Made by a program: the position numbers and the translations under genes | The notes under the pieces: model-generated | What the model was told of the DNA's origin: nothing | Databases searched by the model: none | Seen by the model: only the letters and a program-made list of their open reading frames with translations | Assembly: GCF_020184175.1 (NCBI RefSeq) | Contig: NC_065531.1 | Location: 73,068,604-73,132,603 of the forward strand | Length of the DNA: 64,000 bases | Direction: 5' to 3' | Source: Aphis gossypii | Taxonomy: Eukaryota; Arthropoda; Insecta; Hemiptera; Aphididae | Part shown: positions 50,819 through 63,160 of the stretch, piece by piece | Layout: each line of letters begins with the position of its first letter | How positions within the stretch are numbered: position 1 is the stretch's first letter

Positions 50819-51627
50819 CATGAGCTCACGCGCGTGCATATTATTCTATACGCGTTATTTACACGACCATTCCACTGCGCCCTAGTGTATGCACTTACAC
50901 GCATTCACAACACACTATACGATGCCGAGAAAATCGTCGTCGCCTTTACACACACACACAATAATATATTTCAATTAAAGTTTCCCTTTCGGGCGCAAAG
51001 TTATCGGCCAGACGGAGACGAGGAAGACGACGACGACTTACACATCGGCGCCCCTCTTCCCGCTGAGGCAAATAGTCACGCACGACGAGTCGGCGGATGT
51101 ATTCGGTCGGACACGCAGTAATGGCACGCTAATTCCTGTATTCGTATTAAACGGTGTTAACCCTTTTGCGGTGGCCGTGGCGCCCCGATCTCCTACCCTA
51201 CCGTCGCCGCGTCACAGCCTCCGAAACAGATAAGAACTTTGGCGACGACACAACAATAGGACCATCACCAGCAGAGCACAGTACACACATATATATATAT
51301 ATATATACAAACACACTCAGTGCTCGCACACACACATACACACACATTTACACGGGCACGCACATTTTACATATTATACGCACACTCTACGAGTATAGCG
51401 TTGCACACCCCCCCCCCACCACTCGATGGCACAAAACTCGACTACCCTTTTTGTGCGAGCCGCGCGAAGAAGTGGCGTCCCGCGACTTTGGCTAGCTATA
51501 GGTCGTCGTCGCCACCTCCGGTTTCCTGCTAACGCGCCACCGCAGCGGCGGGTGGGTTTTAAAACCCTTTTCCTCGTGCCCGTCGCCATTAGCCTAATGC
51601 AGTGCCCGACGCTGTGTCTTGTATTAT

Positions 51628-51628
51628 A

Positions 51629-51652
<24 letters not shown>
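51628..51652. repeat. (TG)n microsatellite
   Basis: Pure TG dinucleotides leading into GCGCGCG, a continuous alternating purine-pyrimidine tract. Confidence 0.9.
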
Positions 51653-51660
<8 letters not shown>

Positions 51661-51870
51661 AATGTGTATTAATATATTACACTGTGTGCACACACACACA
51701 TATATTTTATACGCGACTGTTACGGGGGCGGCAGCATTCGCGATAAATCGCGAGACGGGTCGTCGCGCGTTCTATATCGTCTCGCCGGAAGTCGTGAGAT
51801 TTGGGTTGGAGGTGAAGTCAGTGTTTTCTCTGTCATACACTCACATGCACACGAGCGCACACACACTCAA

Positions 51871-51892
51871 ATATATATATATATATATATAT
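51871..51892. repeat. (AT)n microsatellite
   Basis: Pure AT dinucleotides following a CA-rich stretch. Confidence 0.9.
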
Positions 51893-52660
51893 TAAGTGTG
51901 CCCCTCTCGGATGCCGTGCTAAACTATGCACGGACGCATTCCCCGCCCACCGACCGTTCTCCCACCCCACCTACCAATCACTTGTTTGACGTAAAAACAA
52001 ACCAGACTTGGCCGTTTTCGCACTTGTGCGAATATTATATACTCTATTACCTACATGTGTATATGTATAATTCAGTTTGGCCGTTTTAATTAAAAATTCA
52101 TCGCTTTCGGTGCTGCAGAAAACGTTATTATTATCATTATATATATTACATAAGACATTACGCACGTAAATCGCATTTTAACGTTAATCTAAAACGTATA
52201 CACACGCATCTGTTGTAAACGTGTATGACCGCCGCCCGGAGTGAAAAACTACGAATGTGTACCTATGTATATTATTGTAATACAGTATACGCAGTTGCTA
52301 TATTGCCCAACGCCTAACACCCTGCAACCGGCCGTTACATTATAAAAAAATATATTATATTATTATTATAGTCCGGCGAAGGAAAAAACATGCATACGAT
52401 TATTGTTGCTCCTCGCCGCGCGAAACTGTTTCGTAACGGTGGCGTGGTCGAGTGTGAAAACTCAATAAGTTTTTCGAGAGTAATAATATAATTTTACAAT
52501 ATATCATAATCACACACTATTATTTCGCAACGTTATTGACTGTGCGTTTTATGTGAAATTTCGTCCGTAAAAAAATCCGTTGGAATTATTGTTTTGGCAC
52601 ATGCGTATGTGTGCGTCCGTGTGGATGTGTAACCCCATCTGTGCCTCCACAAAATCTTTT

Positions 52661-52930
52661 TTTTTTACGATAAAAATAATAACACTCTAATAGTTTAATA
52701 GTTATATAAAGAACAACAATAAAATTATGATATATTATTATAATTTATTATATTTTCTGATTTACCTAGTAAAATTATAATAACAGTAAAAGTTTTAAAT
52801 TTTTTGATTTTTAGTTTTGATATAATTATTATCGAGTTGAATTGTATAAATAGGTATATTAAAGTTTACAAATTGATGAATATATTAGATACTATTTTTA
52901 AAAATTTAACTGAGTAGTTCATTGATTTAC
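52661..52930. other. AT-rich noncoding DNA
   Basis: AT-rich sequence with no feature; included for completeness. Confidence 0.7.
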
Positions 52931-53780
52931 AAAATATCACTTCGACTGTAAACGCGTAGACTATTACCGCGGTATACTGTCATCGTGATGATCAAATTTC
53001 AACGAGCGTTGAGATGTTCGAGTCGATCCAATCGGTTCATTTTTGGGTAATTAACCCCTAATACGTAATCAAACTCATGATCTAATAGCGACAATTATAT
53101 CTTAATGATGAAGAAATGGTTTTAATATTTTTAAACATTAAGTTTTAACCATTATATACGCCGTAGCTATATCTTTCAGATGTTATACACCGTCAAGTGG
53201 CAAGTCGTGTTCTTTTCGTATTCCAATGCAATAATACTATTATAAACCGTCCTCTCGTTGTTCCCGCGAGCACATGATTCTCAATTCTTAATTTTTACAA
53301 GTAATTATAATATTAATAACGTCGACTAATTCAACAGTAAACACTGCGAGACACGTGATCGCTCACAATATGTTAAACCTCAAGCGTATACGAAGGAATG
53401 TACACCGAACAACCAATCGAAAAATTCGCTAACGTTTCCCAACATATATGGGCACACCTATATGTACGTAAATTATTTATTTTATTAATTGTGTGATTAC
53501 AGTGTGATGAGTACTCGAACGGAGCTTTGGCAACTGTCGTCTTACGCATTAAGCGCTGATTGAATCCACCTAGAGTGGGCACCGACGCTTATAAGTCCTT
53601 GTTTTGATATTTAACTAAGATCACGTTCGCGACGAGCGTAAGTTATTTACATATAAAAATAATAATAATGAATACAGTGCACGCCGATCGGTCAGAGATT
53701 AGTTTTGTTTGCAAAACATAAATAAAATAATTATTATATCAAATTTCAACGCCGTGATCGGCTATATAGGATATAGGGAC
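52931..53780. other. Moderately complex segment, candidate regulatory DNA
   Basis: The core at 52935-53075 is non-repetitive and contains the perfect palindrome TACCGCGGTA (52965-52974) and the arms TCATC/GATGA (52980-52991). Minus frame 53373-53582 is open for 69 codons but unrecognised. Function is unknown. Confidence 0.4.
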
Positions 53781-54600
53781 ATAATATCAAGATGAATGAG
53801 AGTACGAAGTTTTCTTAAACATACGCAATATATTTTTAAATACACGTCATGACTAAGGCCTAGATCTCTATGCAAAGTGCATTATTTTTTGGATACTATA
53901 GAACCACTTTTTTCAAGTATAAAATGTATGTAACACAACTCAAAGTTAAAAGTTTCAAATTTGCACTTTTTATACTTTTCAAATCATTTAATTAATTTTT
54001 AGCACATAATACATTAAAACATTTTACTAGTAGCTTTTATTGTAAATTATAATATTTTAACTCTATTAACTTATCAAAAAATGTAGTTTTCATAATATTT
54101 GTTTTATAATAGTTTCTCTGTCAATAAAAAAAATATTAAAAATGGCAATGATTAAACAACCGTTTTCCTATAGCTTACGAATATGTTGTTATATATCATT
54201 AACACATTGAGAAGTCATTTTTAGGATGGTCTTGGTTTTTTTACTACAGTTTTTAGTGCATTTAAATCTAGATTCTAGTCATGATGACTTCTAACAATAT
54301 ATTAATAATGACTAATTATTTATCATCATAATATTTTATTTCGCGTCTACTAAATATATTATGTTATAGGTATTATAGGTAGGTTATGGCACTCACAGTA
54401 GTAATAATATTGCAACAATAATAAAATACATCACTACCTATATGTAACTTTTTACAAAGTCATTGGTATCGTTTTTTATGTTAATGGTATATTATTATTC
54501 TATCCGTCGAAACGTTTTACTTGCACGTATAAAATTGAATGTACCTACTATTGAGTTGGTCACGGACGCTTGTCAAATTTAAAACACGAAAGTACAACAA
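53781..54600. other. AT-rich noncoding DNA
   Basis: AT-rich sequence with no supported feature. Confidence 0.75.
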
Positions 54601-55160
54601 TAAGTAATAACATTATTATTATTAGTGCCAGAGCCGTCAAACTCCCATACCCTCATCCATCGACCGTCGACAGGCCGCGCCGCCACGCGACTGTGTAATG
54701 AATAATATTTGAATACGATTTATATATTATTTTTATGTCTCGTTTATATTACGTCGCTCTCTATTGTTGTTGTTGTTGTTTATATTGAAATATAATGTTA
54801 TTATTATGATCTAGAATTTAAACTTTGAATATCGCTCCACGCACTGCCTACCGGTAAATTAGTCGATTCATAAATAAATAATATATATATAACTATACTA
54901 TTTCGCTGAATCAATTACCCCGACGACAAAGACGACTACAGACTGTGTATATAAGTAATAATAATAATATAATGTGTATAACCGTTAATTATGCAGTGTG
55001 ATAAACTTAGTTTTAAAGTCGAGCAGAATAAATTATAAAAGTCTCGGTCGACTTTTTAACTTGTTAATGTACTCACGTCACCAGGTAGATGTGTGAATTA
55101 TAATTTATAATTTATATTGCCGACGCCGCACACTTGTTGCTTTGAAAAATTATACACGTG
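54601..55160. other. Mixed segment with TTG repeat
   Basis: Small CpG-containing patches around 54625-54700 and 54835-54945, and a TTG/TGT trinucleotide tract at 54763-54780. No gene is seen. Confidence 0.5.
54763..54780. repeat. (TTG)n microsatellite
   Basis: Six trinucleotide units in tandem. Confidence 0.85.
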
Positions 55161-58100
55161 CACTATACTATATTATGACTTGTTTATTTATGTCTTAAAA
55201 TATGTACAACCAGACGAGAAAATAATATCAGTTTCCAATGATTTATTTGTTTTACTTAAACGAAAAAAGTGCATTGTAATGCAGTAATCGTGATGAAAGA
55301 AAAAAAATTTAAAAAACGAACAAATTGAATTTTATATTCTTATTAAACCATTTGAATCTATAAGACTGTAACTTAACATAACTCATAAGATTCTTATATC
55401 ATTATTTTAATTGTTATTATAGAATATTATAATCAGAGACTGGAATCATAATCGTTTCAGTTTACATCAACAGATTCGGCGAATAAAAAAAAAAGTTACA
55501 TTTCATTTAATTTACCATAACATTTGCTTCAACTCAATATTTTTCATTCGCAGTAAAAAACATAATATGAATGTAAATTCAACATTTGAATAATAACTAT
55601 ATCAAATTTTAGTATAAATAAAATAAAAATCATGTAAATTATCATAGTTTCTATAGAAAATCGACTGAAGTAAGTTATTTTTAATTTAAACATGCAAAAT
55701 TCAAAAAAAAAAATCTGACTCAAAATATCATATTTGTGATGAAATTTCGATTCTGTAAAATATTAAAAAAAAACTTCGACTCAAGAACCATTTGTACTGT
55801 GCAGTTTGGTACTGAAATAATAATAACAATAGGAACCTAAAAACTAACCTTTGGTGAAGATGATTATGTAAATGAAAAGATCGCAAAATCGACTAGTCCA
55901 TAGGTGGTATGGCCAATATAAATAATGATGATTTCGTACGCTGACTGTACTAATATTAACATTATAATAGGTGTTATTATGTATTAATACACATCATACT
56001 AATAAGTACGTATTGCGATTTGTAAGAAAGACATTTTTGGAATGATATGACGACTACGAATGTTGACATGACAATAATATAATAATCCATATTATCATAA
56101 TAATATAATATGCTACTCCTCCAACTTACAAAATATAATATATTGTACGAAAATATTTGCATTGTTATAAGTAAAAATTCAGGTAACCTACACGTGCAAC
56201 AGAATGACGATTGATCTACTGATTGTATAATAACATTACATCAAAGCATTGTGACGATATGAGCACAAATAATTGTGTTCACGTGAACGAAAGACGTTAA
56301 TTCATGAACAATATTAATGTACGATATGTATAGTGAAAACAACAACATGGTTAGAAACACTTGTCACTCGTAAAAAAATGAACAAATTTGATAGGTACTC
56401 AGCATAATTGATTATTTGGTGTTTAAATAGTTACCATCGCTGTTATTTTTAAAATAAAAATTGAGTTTTGATGTTATGTAATATGCCTTACAATGACAAC
56501 TATAGGTATATCTACGTAAAATATGAGTTTATTTAATAACGTTTTAATTGCTCAAATAATTAAACGACCATTTAATGATAAGTACTGTAGGTGGAAAGAG
56601 AACGAAATTTTATTGATAAGCAATGTTTTAAATAAATAATAATCGATTTCATCGAGAGTATCATAAGTCAAAACCATAGGTGCATAGTGTAGATATGTAA
56701 AACCTTTTTGTACCCGCATGTTAAATAAAAAATGTTGAATTTTATTTCCCCTGCGTGTCAACTTATTTAATGGCCCTTTTTTAAAATTTAAATACAATTT
56801 TACATTCGACGAATGTTGACAGTTGCGCGTGTTACTTAAAGAGCGTAAGAGTGTCACTCCCTGACATGCGTGTCATAGATTTGCCATCACTAGCATAGTT
56901 CATACTAGTTAGGTTGATAACTTATATACGCGTTGCTTCTCAGCGCACCCTAAATTTGAACGTAAAATAAAAGAGTCGAGTATTAGTCACCGTCGAATGG
57001 ACAGGTAATACATTATATATATATATCTAAGTGATTCCTAAACGATTCAAAAGTGTTACATTACAAATATATTTTACTATAAATTTAGTTTTCAATAATA
57101 ATACCTAATATAATATAGTAAGATGTAAATTATTTACTTGATATGGTATAGTGGTATATATTATAAACCACTACGTAATAATATTACTATATAAAAACCG
57201 AAGTCAACTATTATATTTTAAATATGATAGACGGGTACGCTTTTCAATAGAAAAAAATAAATTAACAGGCATAATTTAGTGATAAAATTTAAATTTTCAA
57301 TATAACAGACTGTAAATGAATATGGGTACCTAATATAAAAATCAACGATAAACAATATTGATTTTTTCTTTATTTTTCATGGGTTTTTACCGGTCGTAAC
57401 ACAATTTTGGGACTCTGATAATGTTTTTATCTAAGACTAGAAAAAAAAAACCATAACAACACCATTGTCCATAACAAAAATAATATATTACATACCTTTC
57501 ACACATAATTTTAAAAATTTAAGTGTTCAGATTATTCATTATATATTGATAATTTTAGTTATAATACGGTATCGTATATGTATTTAATTATTTAATTATA
57601 ATATTGTACTCAATAGTAATTTACAGTGACACTATAGTTACTCTAAACAGTATAGATAACATGTACAAATTCTAAAACCACCAAAAATTTGAAGATTCAA
57701 GTCGTGTTTTGGAAATTTAATAAACATTTAACATTCAAACAAACGTATAACTATATTATTTAATGTTAAACATATACACATGTGTAATAGACATTTGTTA
57801 AAGTACATATGCTGTAACAAATATACGTAAATTACGACTGAGGTTAGGTTAACAAATTATCAAACAGAACTATTTCGATTAAAACATTCAAGCGTTCAAT
57901 TAGACGATCGAATCATTCAAAGGCAGGTAAAAAAATATAATAATTAAAAACTTATAATTATTATAATAATAATAAAGTAAAATAAATTAAATAATAATAT
58001 CAATAAAAATATACATTATGCACAAGTCGTAGGTAAACAATTTCTTATATTATATACGGCTACGTACAAAAATATTGTACACTTTTTATATTATACACAA

Positions 58101-58730
58101 ATTAAGAAATACAAAACCTTCAATTTCAAACTTGAAATTTCCCCTTAGTTTAAAAAAAAAAAATGAAAAAATGATGTAAAAAACATCCGATTCAAAATGT
58201 AATCTAATCCGTTTCTTTCTCGTCGCCAAAGAGACCAACTATCTTACATGCAGCACATTGCATATACAAAGAAAATTTAATATAGTAGATGCCACATAAA
58301 GGTTTGACGTATAAAATATATTTTTTTTTGATTTCCGATTCTTTAACCATCAAATAAGTAAATATCGACACATTTAGTAAAAGCTTATTAATCAATAACC
58401 TACTATTCTTTTGGTAACCACTATAAAATGTACTGCATAAAATAATAATTTAAGAAGACCTTGCGGAACTTAAATTTTATTTTATTCAATAAGGTCGTTT
58501 TAATCTAAAAAAAATGATCACCATAATGAGTATTGAAAAAGAAGTATAACAATGTCTTGCTAAGTTTTATAGAAGTGTTTTCTTCAGTACGTGATTTTAA
58601 GATTAGGTACTCAAAAAAGGATAAAAAGTATTTAAAAATGGAAAACAAGTAACTCTTGATTAAACCAAACACAAATGTAATAAATTCGATATCTTTTGTG
58701 GGTAATATATTATTTTTTAAGCCCGTTCGT
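55161..58730. other. AT-rich noncoding DNA
   Basis: A long AT desert. One GC-richer patch at 56845-57005 has a TATATA word and a GTAATA donor-like site, but the spacing does not fit a core promoter. Minus frame 56552-56857 is unrecognised. No gene is called. Confidence 0.7.
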
Positions 58731-60180
58731 ATATGCGACACTCACAATTAACCGCATTCATGACCAAATGCTCAAAACACACTGAATCACGAACAATCAT
58801 TGCTGGCCCAGCCTCGCTGAAATTTATTTCTCCTTGATTCCCTATAAGACAGCGATCGAAAATAGTTAAATATATCTAATGCTATTTTGTTTTATTTACA
58901 ATCCGTGGTCTATATATATATATTATTATAATCTATAAAAACCGGCTAATGACGATCGTTGTTAAAGCTCTACAGACAGATAATTAAAAAATATAAACTA
59001 TAATATGTATTTTAACAAGTGGCCCGTCGCAGAGAGAAACTATTATTAGGTACTAATAACGACAACCGTAATAATACCGTTATTGGATTTTACGACTCGG
59101 TACGGCGGCGTTCTCTCGTCCACCCTCGTTTATGTGCTCACACAACATATCATAATACACCTAATTATATTATATATTAATTTTATACACATACATTATG
59201 TGACGTGTATACGTTTATACTGTACTGTATTTGTATGACGTATACCTACGTTTTATCGTAGGTTAATTCGCGTAAACGATCGTTCAATTACCACGCGATG
59301 GGTATTAAACCGCCGTAATCGCGGTCGTGGTAATCGGGGACGTTTTGAGACGTGGCGATTTCGCAATGCTCGCTCCCCGGAATAACGGCCCGCGGCAGCG
59401 TAGGTGCGAGCATTACAATATTATATTAATATTAATATTATTATTATATCATATTATTAATCGTTCACAACGTAATTCGCGGACCGTTTAAACTCGGTAT
59501 ATAATATACGCATATCAGTGCAGTCATTACGCCTATCGTAATAATGTACCTACAGTAAATAATACACAGCAATACGTTTCCGGGACTTAATACACGACGA
59601 AAGGGCCCTAATTATTGTCTTAATACATCCTCGCTGTGCCGTCGCCGAGGGCGCGATGAGCGTTCCGAGCACGAATTTAATGATCCGACCGGTCACGTTT
59701 ACGAGTATCATCGGTGGCCGGACTTACCGCCGTGCAGATGAGTCTCGACGACGGCAAAGATTTAACGATCGGTTAGGTTAAGAGCTTAAGACTTACGACG
59801 CGCGCACGTATGTGTGTGCGTGCGTGTTTAGACCTCGACTTAGCCATCCACCCTCTGCCTTTCGTCGCAATACCGTTTTCTCCCTAATAACAATAAGTAC
59901 CATCTCGACGATCCTCTTGCATCGTCTCAATACGATACGTTGTACGAGCAAAGCACCTAATTTTACTGGCCTAGCAATACACAACTACCATATAATAATG
60001 AACAACACCCTCCTCCGCGGCAAAATAAAAATCGAGTAAGTACTTACAAAATCTGGCTTTTGGCGAATCCGTTTTGTATAATGTTGGTTTCGTTAAACGC
60101 ATTGTAGTTGAACAGAAGAGAAAACACGACGACTTAACTAATAGGTAAGTAATAACATTTCAGTAGCGCGCACAGGATTT
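58731..60180. other. GC-richer island, candidate regulatory block
   Basis: Several complex, non-repetitive cores occur: 58740-58860, 59030-59140, 59270-59410 and 59640-59780. The third contains an inverted pair ATTACCACG/CGTGGTAAT (59287-59295, 59326-59334). A consensus donor-like GTAAGT lies near 60036. Frames at 59793-59984 (minus) and 59812-60039 (plus) are unrecognised. Enhancer-like function is inference. Confidence 0.45.
59287..59334. repeat. Inverted 9-bp motif pair ATTACCACG/CGTGGTAAT
   Basis: Two perfect 9-bp inverted copies separated by 30 nt of GC-rich DNA, in the densest part of the island. They could be paired binding sites for one dimeric factor or a stem. Confidence 0.7.
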
Positions 60181-62440
60181 TTATTCTAAGACGGCTGTGC
60201 TAATAATAATATTCCCGAAATTACTTATAGCTACTATTGATACTAGACGATAGATGCTTTTCGTAGAAATTCATTTTCATGAAAAAACACATTTTTAGAA
60301 GAGGTTGTCACCCCTGCGTGCAAAACTGTATATGATCAGACGTAACCACTACCACTGTATACTAGATTCACGAACATACCATGTTTCTGGTAAGTGCATT
60401 ATACGCCCGAAGCAGTAACACTAATAATGTAATTTTATATTATTCACATAAGTTTTGTCTGTGAACACAACCATAAGCCAAAGGCGTTATTGATTTCAAA
60501 AATAAACCCTACTCGAATTCCGAAGACGATCACGAGTTCTAAACATATTAAAAATGTCAAATTATATCGTAACAAATTAGAAGCACTCTAAAACAGTAAG
60601 TTTTTGTTTAACTATTATTTTATTTGATCAACAGCAGTTTAATATTATTTGGAGATTATATGATCTTATTTATTTTTATCGTTATATTATTCTCACTTCA
60701 TAAACAAACTAATAGTTTGGGCGTCAGAAAATTGTTGTTTTATTCAAGTCGTTTTTATATCGAAGTATACCTACGTCCTACATAATACCTATTATAAATT
60801 ATTGCATTATTTCTAAAGCGCCTGAATTTCAATAAATTACTCGCTTCTTATTGAAAACGTTATTAATTATTATACAGATAATTCCTACGTAATAAATGAG
60901 TTGTTGCCATTTGCCGGGCAGTAAAATAAAACATTTTCATATTTTATACGTAGGCATAACTATCATTGTAGCACCTGTATGTATTCATATCAAATAATAC
61001 TAAAAAGTATTATAATGTAATAATAACATTATGTGGTGCCTGTCGACTCGGTTGTCGTTTGGGCGTCCGCGATTATAACCTAACGTATATTTTAACGGCT
61101 CAATTAAAGACGGGTGTAAAAAAAAAATCCGACAAATTTAATATAAGTGCCTACTGCCTACCTATTTTATTATAATATGAAGCAATATACAAACATCGTG
61201 CACTACAAAGTCTCATCAAACGATCTCGGTTTTTGATATATATATACGATAGTAATAATTGACACTGATTATGCAAAACTGCCTTCGTTAATTATTAATT
61301 CATCCGCACAGCGAGACGATTTATTTTAACAACCATTATACGATTTGTAATCGCAGTAAACAACGGATAATAGTATTATTATATAGCTTTATTGTAATAT
61401 TCCCGCTGAAGTATAACTATGTGGCTGGCTACGTATCATATTATTATAGCGCCGTAATATTATTAATAATATAGTTCAATGTTTACTGCGGTTTCCGGAC
61501 TTTAAACTCTAGTGCCTGTATATTATAATAGAATATTAGAATATAATATTATGTATTACTGATCGAACTATACGGCGTTTGCCACGGTATCTTTTGTGTA
61601 TTAATATAACAATATAGACACCACAAATATAGTTTTTACGCATCTATATATTATAATATATTATACTATAACTTTGGCAGAAACTTAAACGAAATTGAGC
61701 TAAATAATAAGACCAGCATAGCTTAAGATGCATTTTAAATTTGATGGACTATAGTTGACGATGACAACTGATCAACACAAAAATAATATGTTAATAAAAA
61801 AAAATTGTATAAGGCCTATATATATATGTATAAGCACATTCAATGTGTAAAGATAATGAAAAAATAATAATATCATTTAATTAAACAAAATAAACAATAA
61901 CAAGGTTAAGTTTTGAATTGATGGTTAACAAACAATATATAGTCACTTAGATCCAAAATGTTAGGACTATAATGGATAAAACAATATATTAACTTAATTA
62001 AATTTAAAAGAAGTGATCAAATTTGAAGAAATTATTTTCTGTATCGGATATCATTGGATCACCACCAAAGACACATACATAACGGTTGTCTAACTTTCAA
62101 TATCTATTTTAAACCAAAACTATATAATTATTTTGTTAAAATCTAATCATATTATTCCATAATATTAAAGATCAGCTATAATGGTTTATTCAAATATTGT
62201 ATCATGACGTCGTTTTTTACCAACTAAATGAATAAACAATATAAAAAATGTGTATTTGTTTGTATATTTTTTAAAATCACTGTATACAGCGTAATTAAAC
62301 TAAACAAACAACTTGTATTCATTAGTTTTTTAGATACGTAAAAACAGGATTTCAACTTGAAGTTTTATTTTTTTAATCGACTTAAAAGAGGTATTACGAC
62401 AAACATCTCACTATAGTTGCAAGTTAAAAAAATTTACCAA
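60181..62440. other. AT-rich noncoding DNA
   Basis: AT-rich sequence with a short complex patch at 61030-61115. No gene is seen. Confidence 0.7.
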
Positions 62441-63160
62441 CTTATTAATGCCTTGCGCCTTTGATAATATCCAACGTGTTATCACTACAGTATTTAGTAA
62501 GAACCTTTCGAACTCTTCGATCATTACACTGTCATACCTATATTCGTGTGTCTCGGATACGTTATCACGATGCGTTGTCATATTGACCTCTATTGTTTAT
62601 CGCGTTATATCCCACACAACGTCCTCGCGCCGTGTGACATCTGACACGACGTTTCCAAATCCCCACGGCTTTCGAATAATATTATAAACGCGTGTGTGCT
62701 CGGAGACCGTTTGCCAAAAGGGATTGCGTGTTTGACAATCGAAAAGCCTCTGCGGCAGCCCCGTCCAACAGTTTCGAGTAGGCGATGGCGATTGTATTGG
62801 ACCGTATATACACCTATATCTATACATTTATGCAAATAAGCGAACGGACGTCTACCGCACCCCGTCCGTCCCGCCCCTTTGAACTGGCCGCGGAGACAAA
62901 ACAAATCAAAAGCGGACCATTGCGACTGCCCACAATACTATTGCAGTCGTGCTGCAGCTTTTGCGAGATTGACTTACACTCACGCCGTTCCTGTATAATA
63001 ATTATGTGCACACGTGACTCCTCGCAAGAGTACCGTGTTATTAAACTCGATCATTATAGTCGACTCTCACCTTTGATGGACTTCATGTGCGGTACTCGAG
63101 CCGTGTATAATATCATGAGAGATACTGCTGCAGTATGGTAGTTAAACATTATTGTTTTGC
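62441..63160. other. GC-richer island, open on both strands
   Basis: Plus frames at 62448-62687 and 62785-63141 (118 codons) and minus frames at 62597-62827 and 62605-62904 overlap. None has a recognisable domain, and equal openness on both strands argues against coding. Candidate regulatory island. Confidence 0.4.

Larger units (their letters stand above)
50561..52660. other. Large CpG-rich island with microsatellites
   Basis: The first part (50560-50775) is complex, non-repetitive DNA with Fox-like GTTTAC and ATGCATAATTG words. The rest is CpG-rich with TAA (50799-50818), TA (about 51287-51307), TG (51628-51652) and AT (51871-51892) tracts and a ten-C run at 51408-51417. Frames at 50834-51121, 51154-51495 and 51426-51746 translate repeats and carry no domain, though 50834-51121 ends in an acidic Asp/Glu stretch. 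A promoter or untranslated exon is plausible but unproven. Confidence 0.5.

Noticed and set aside
56900..57010. Possible core promoter and first exon (TATATA, TCAG, ATGGACAG|GTAATA)
   Set aside because: TATATA to the TCAG word is only about 19 nt, too close for a TATA-Inr pair, and the donor is weak.
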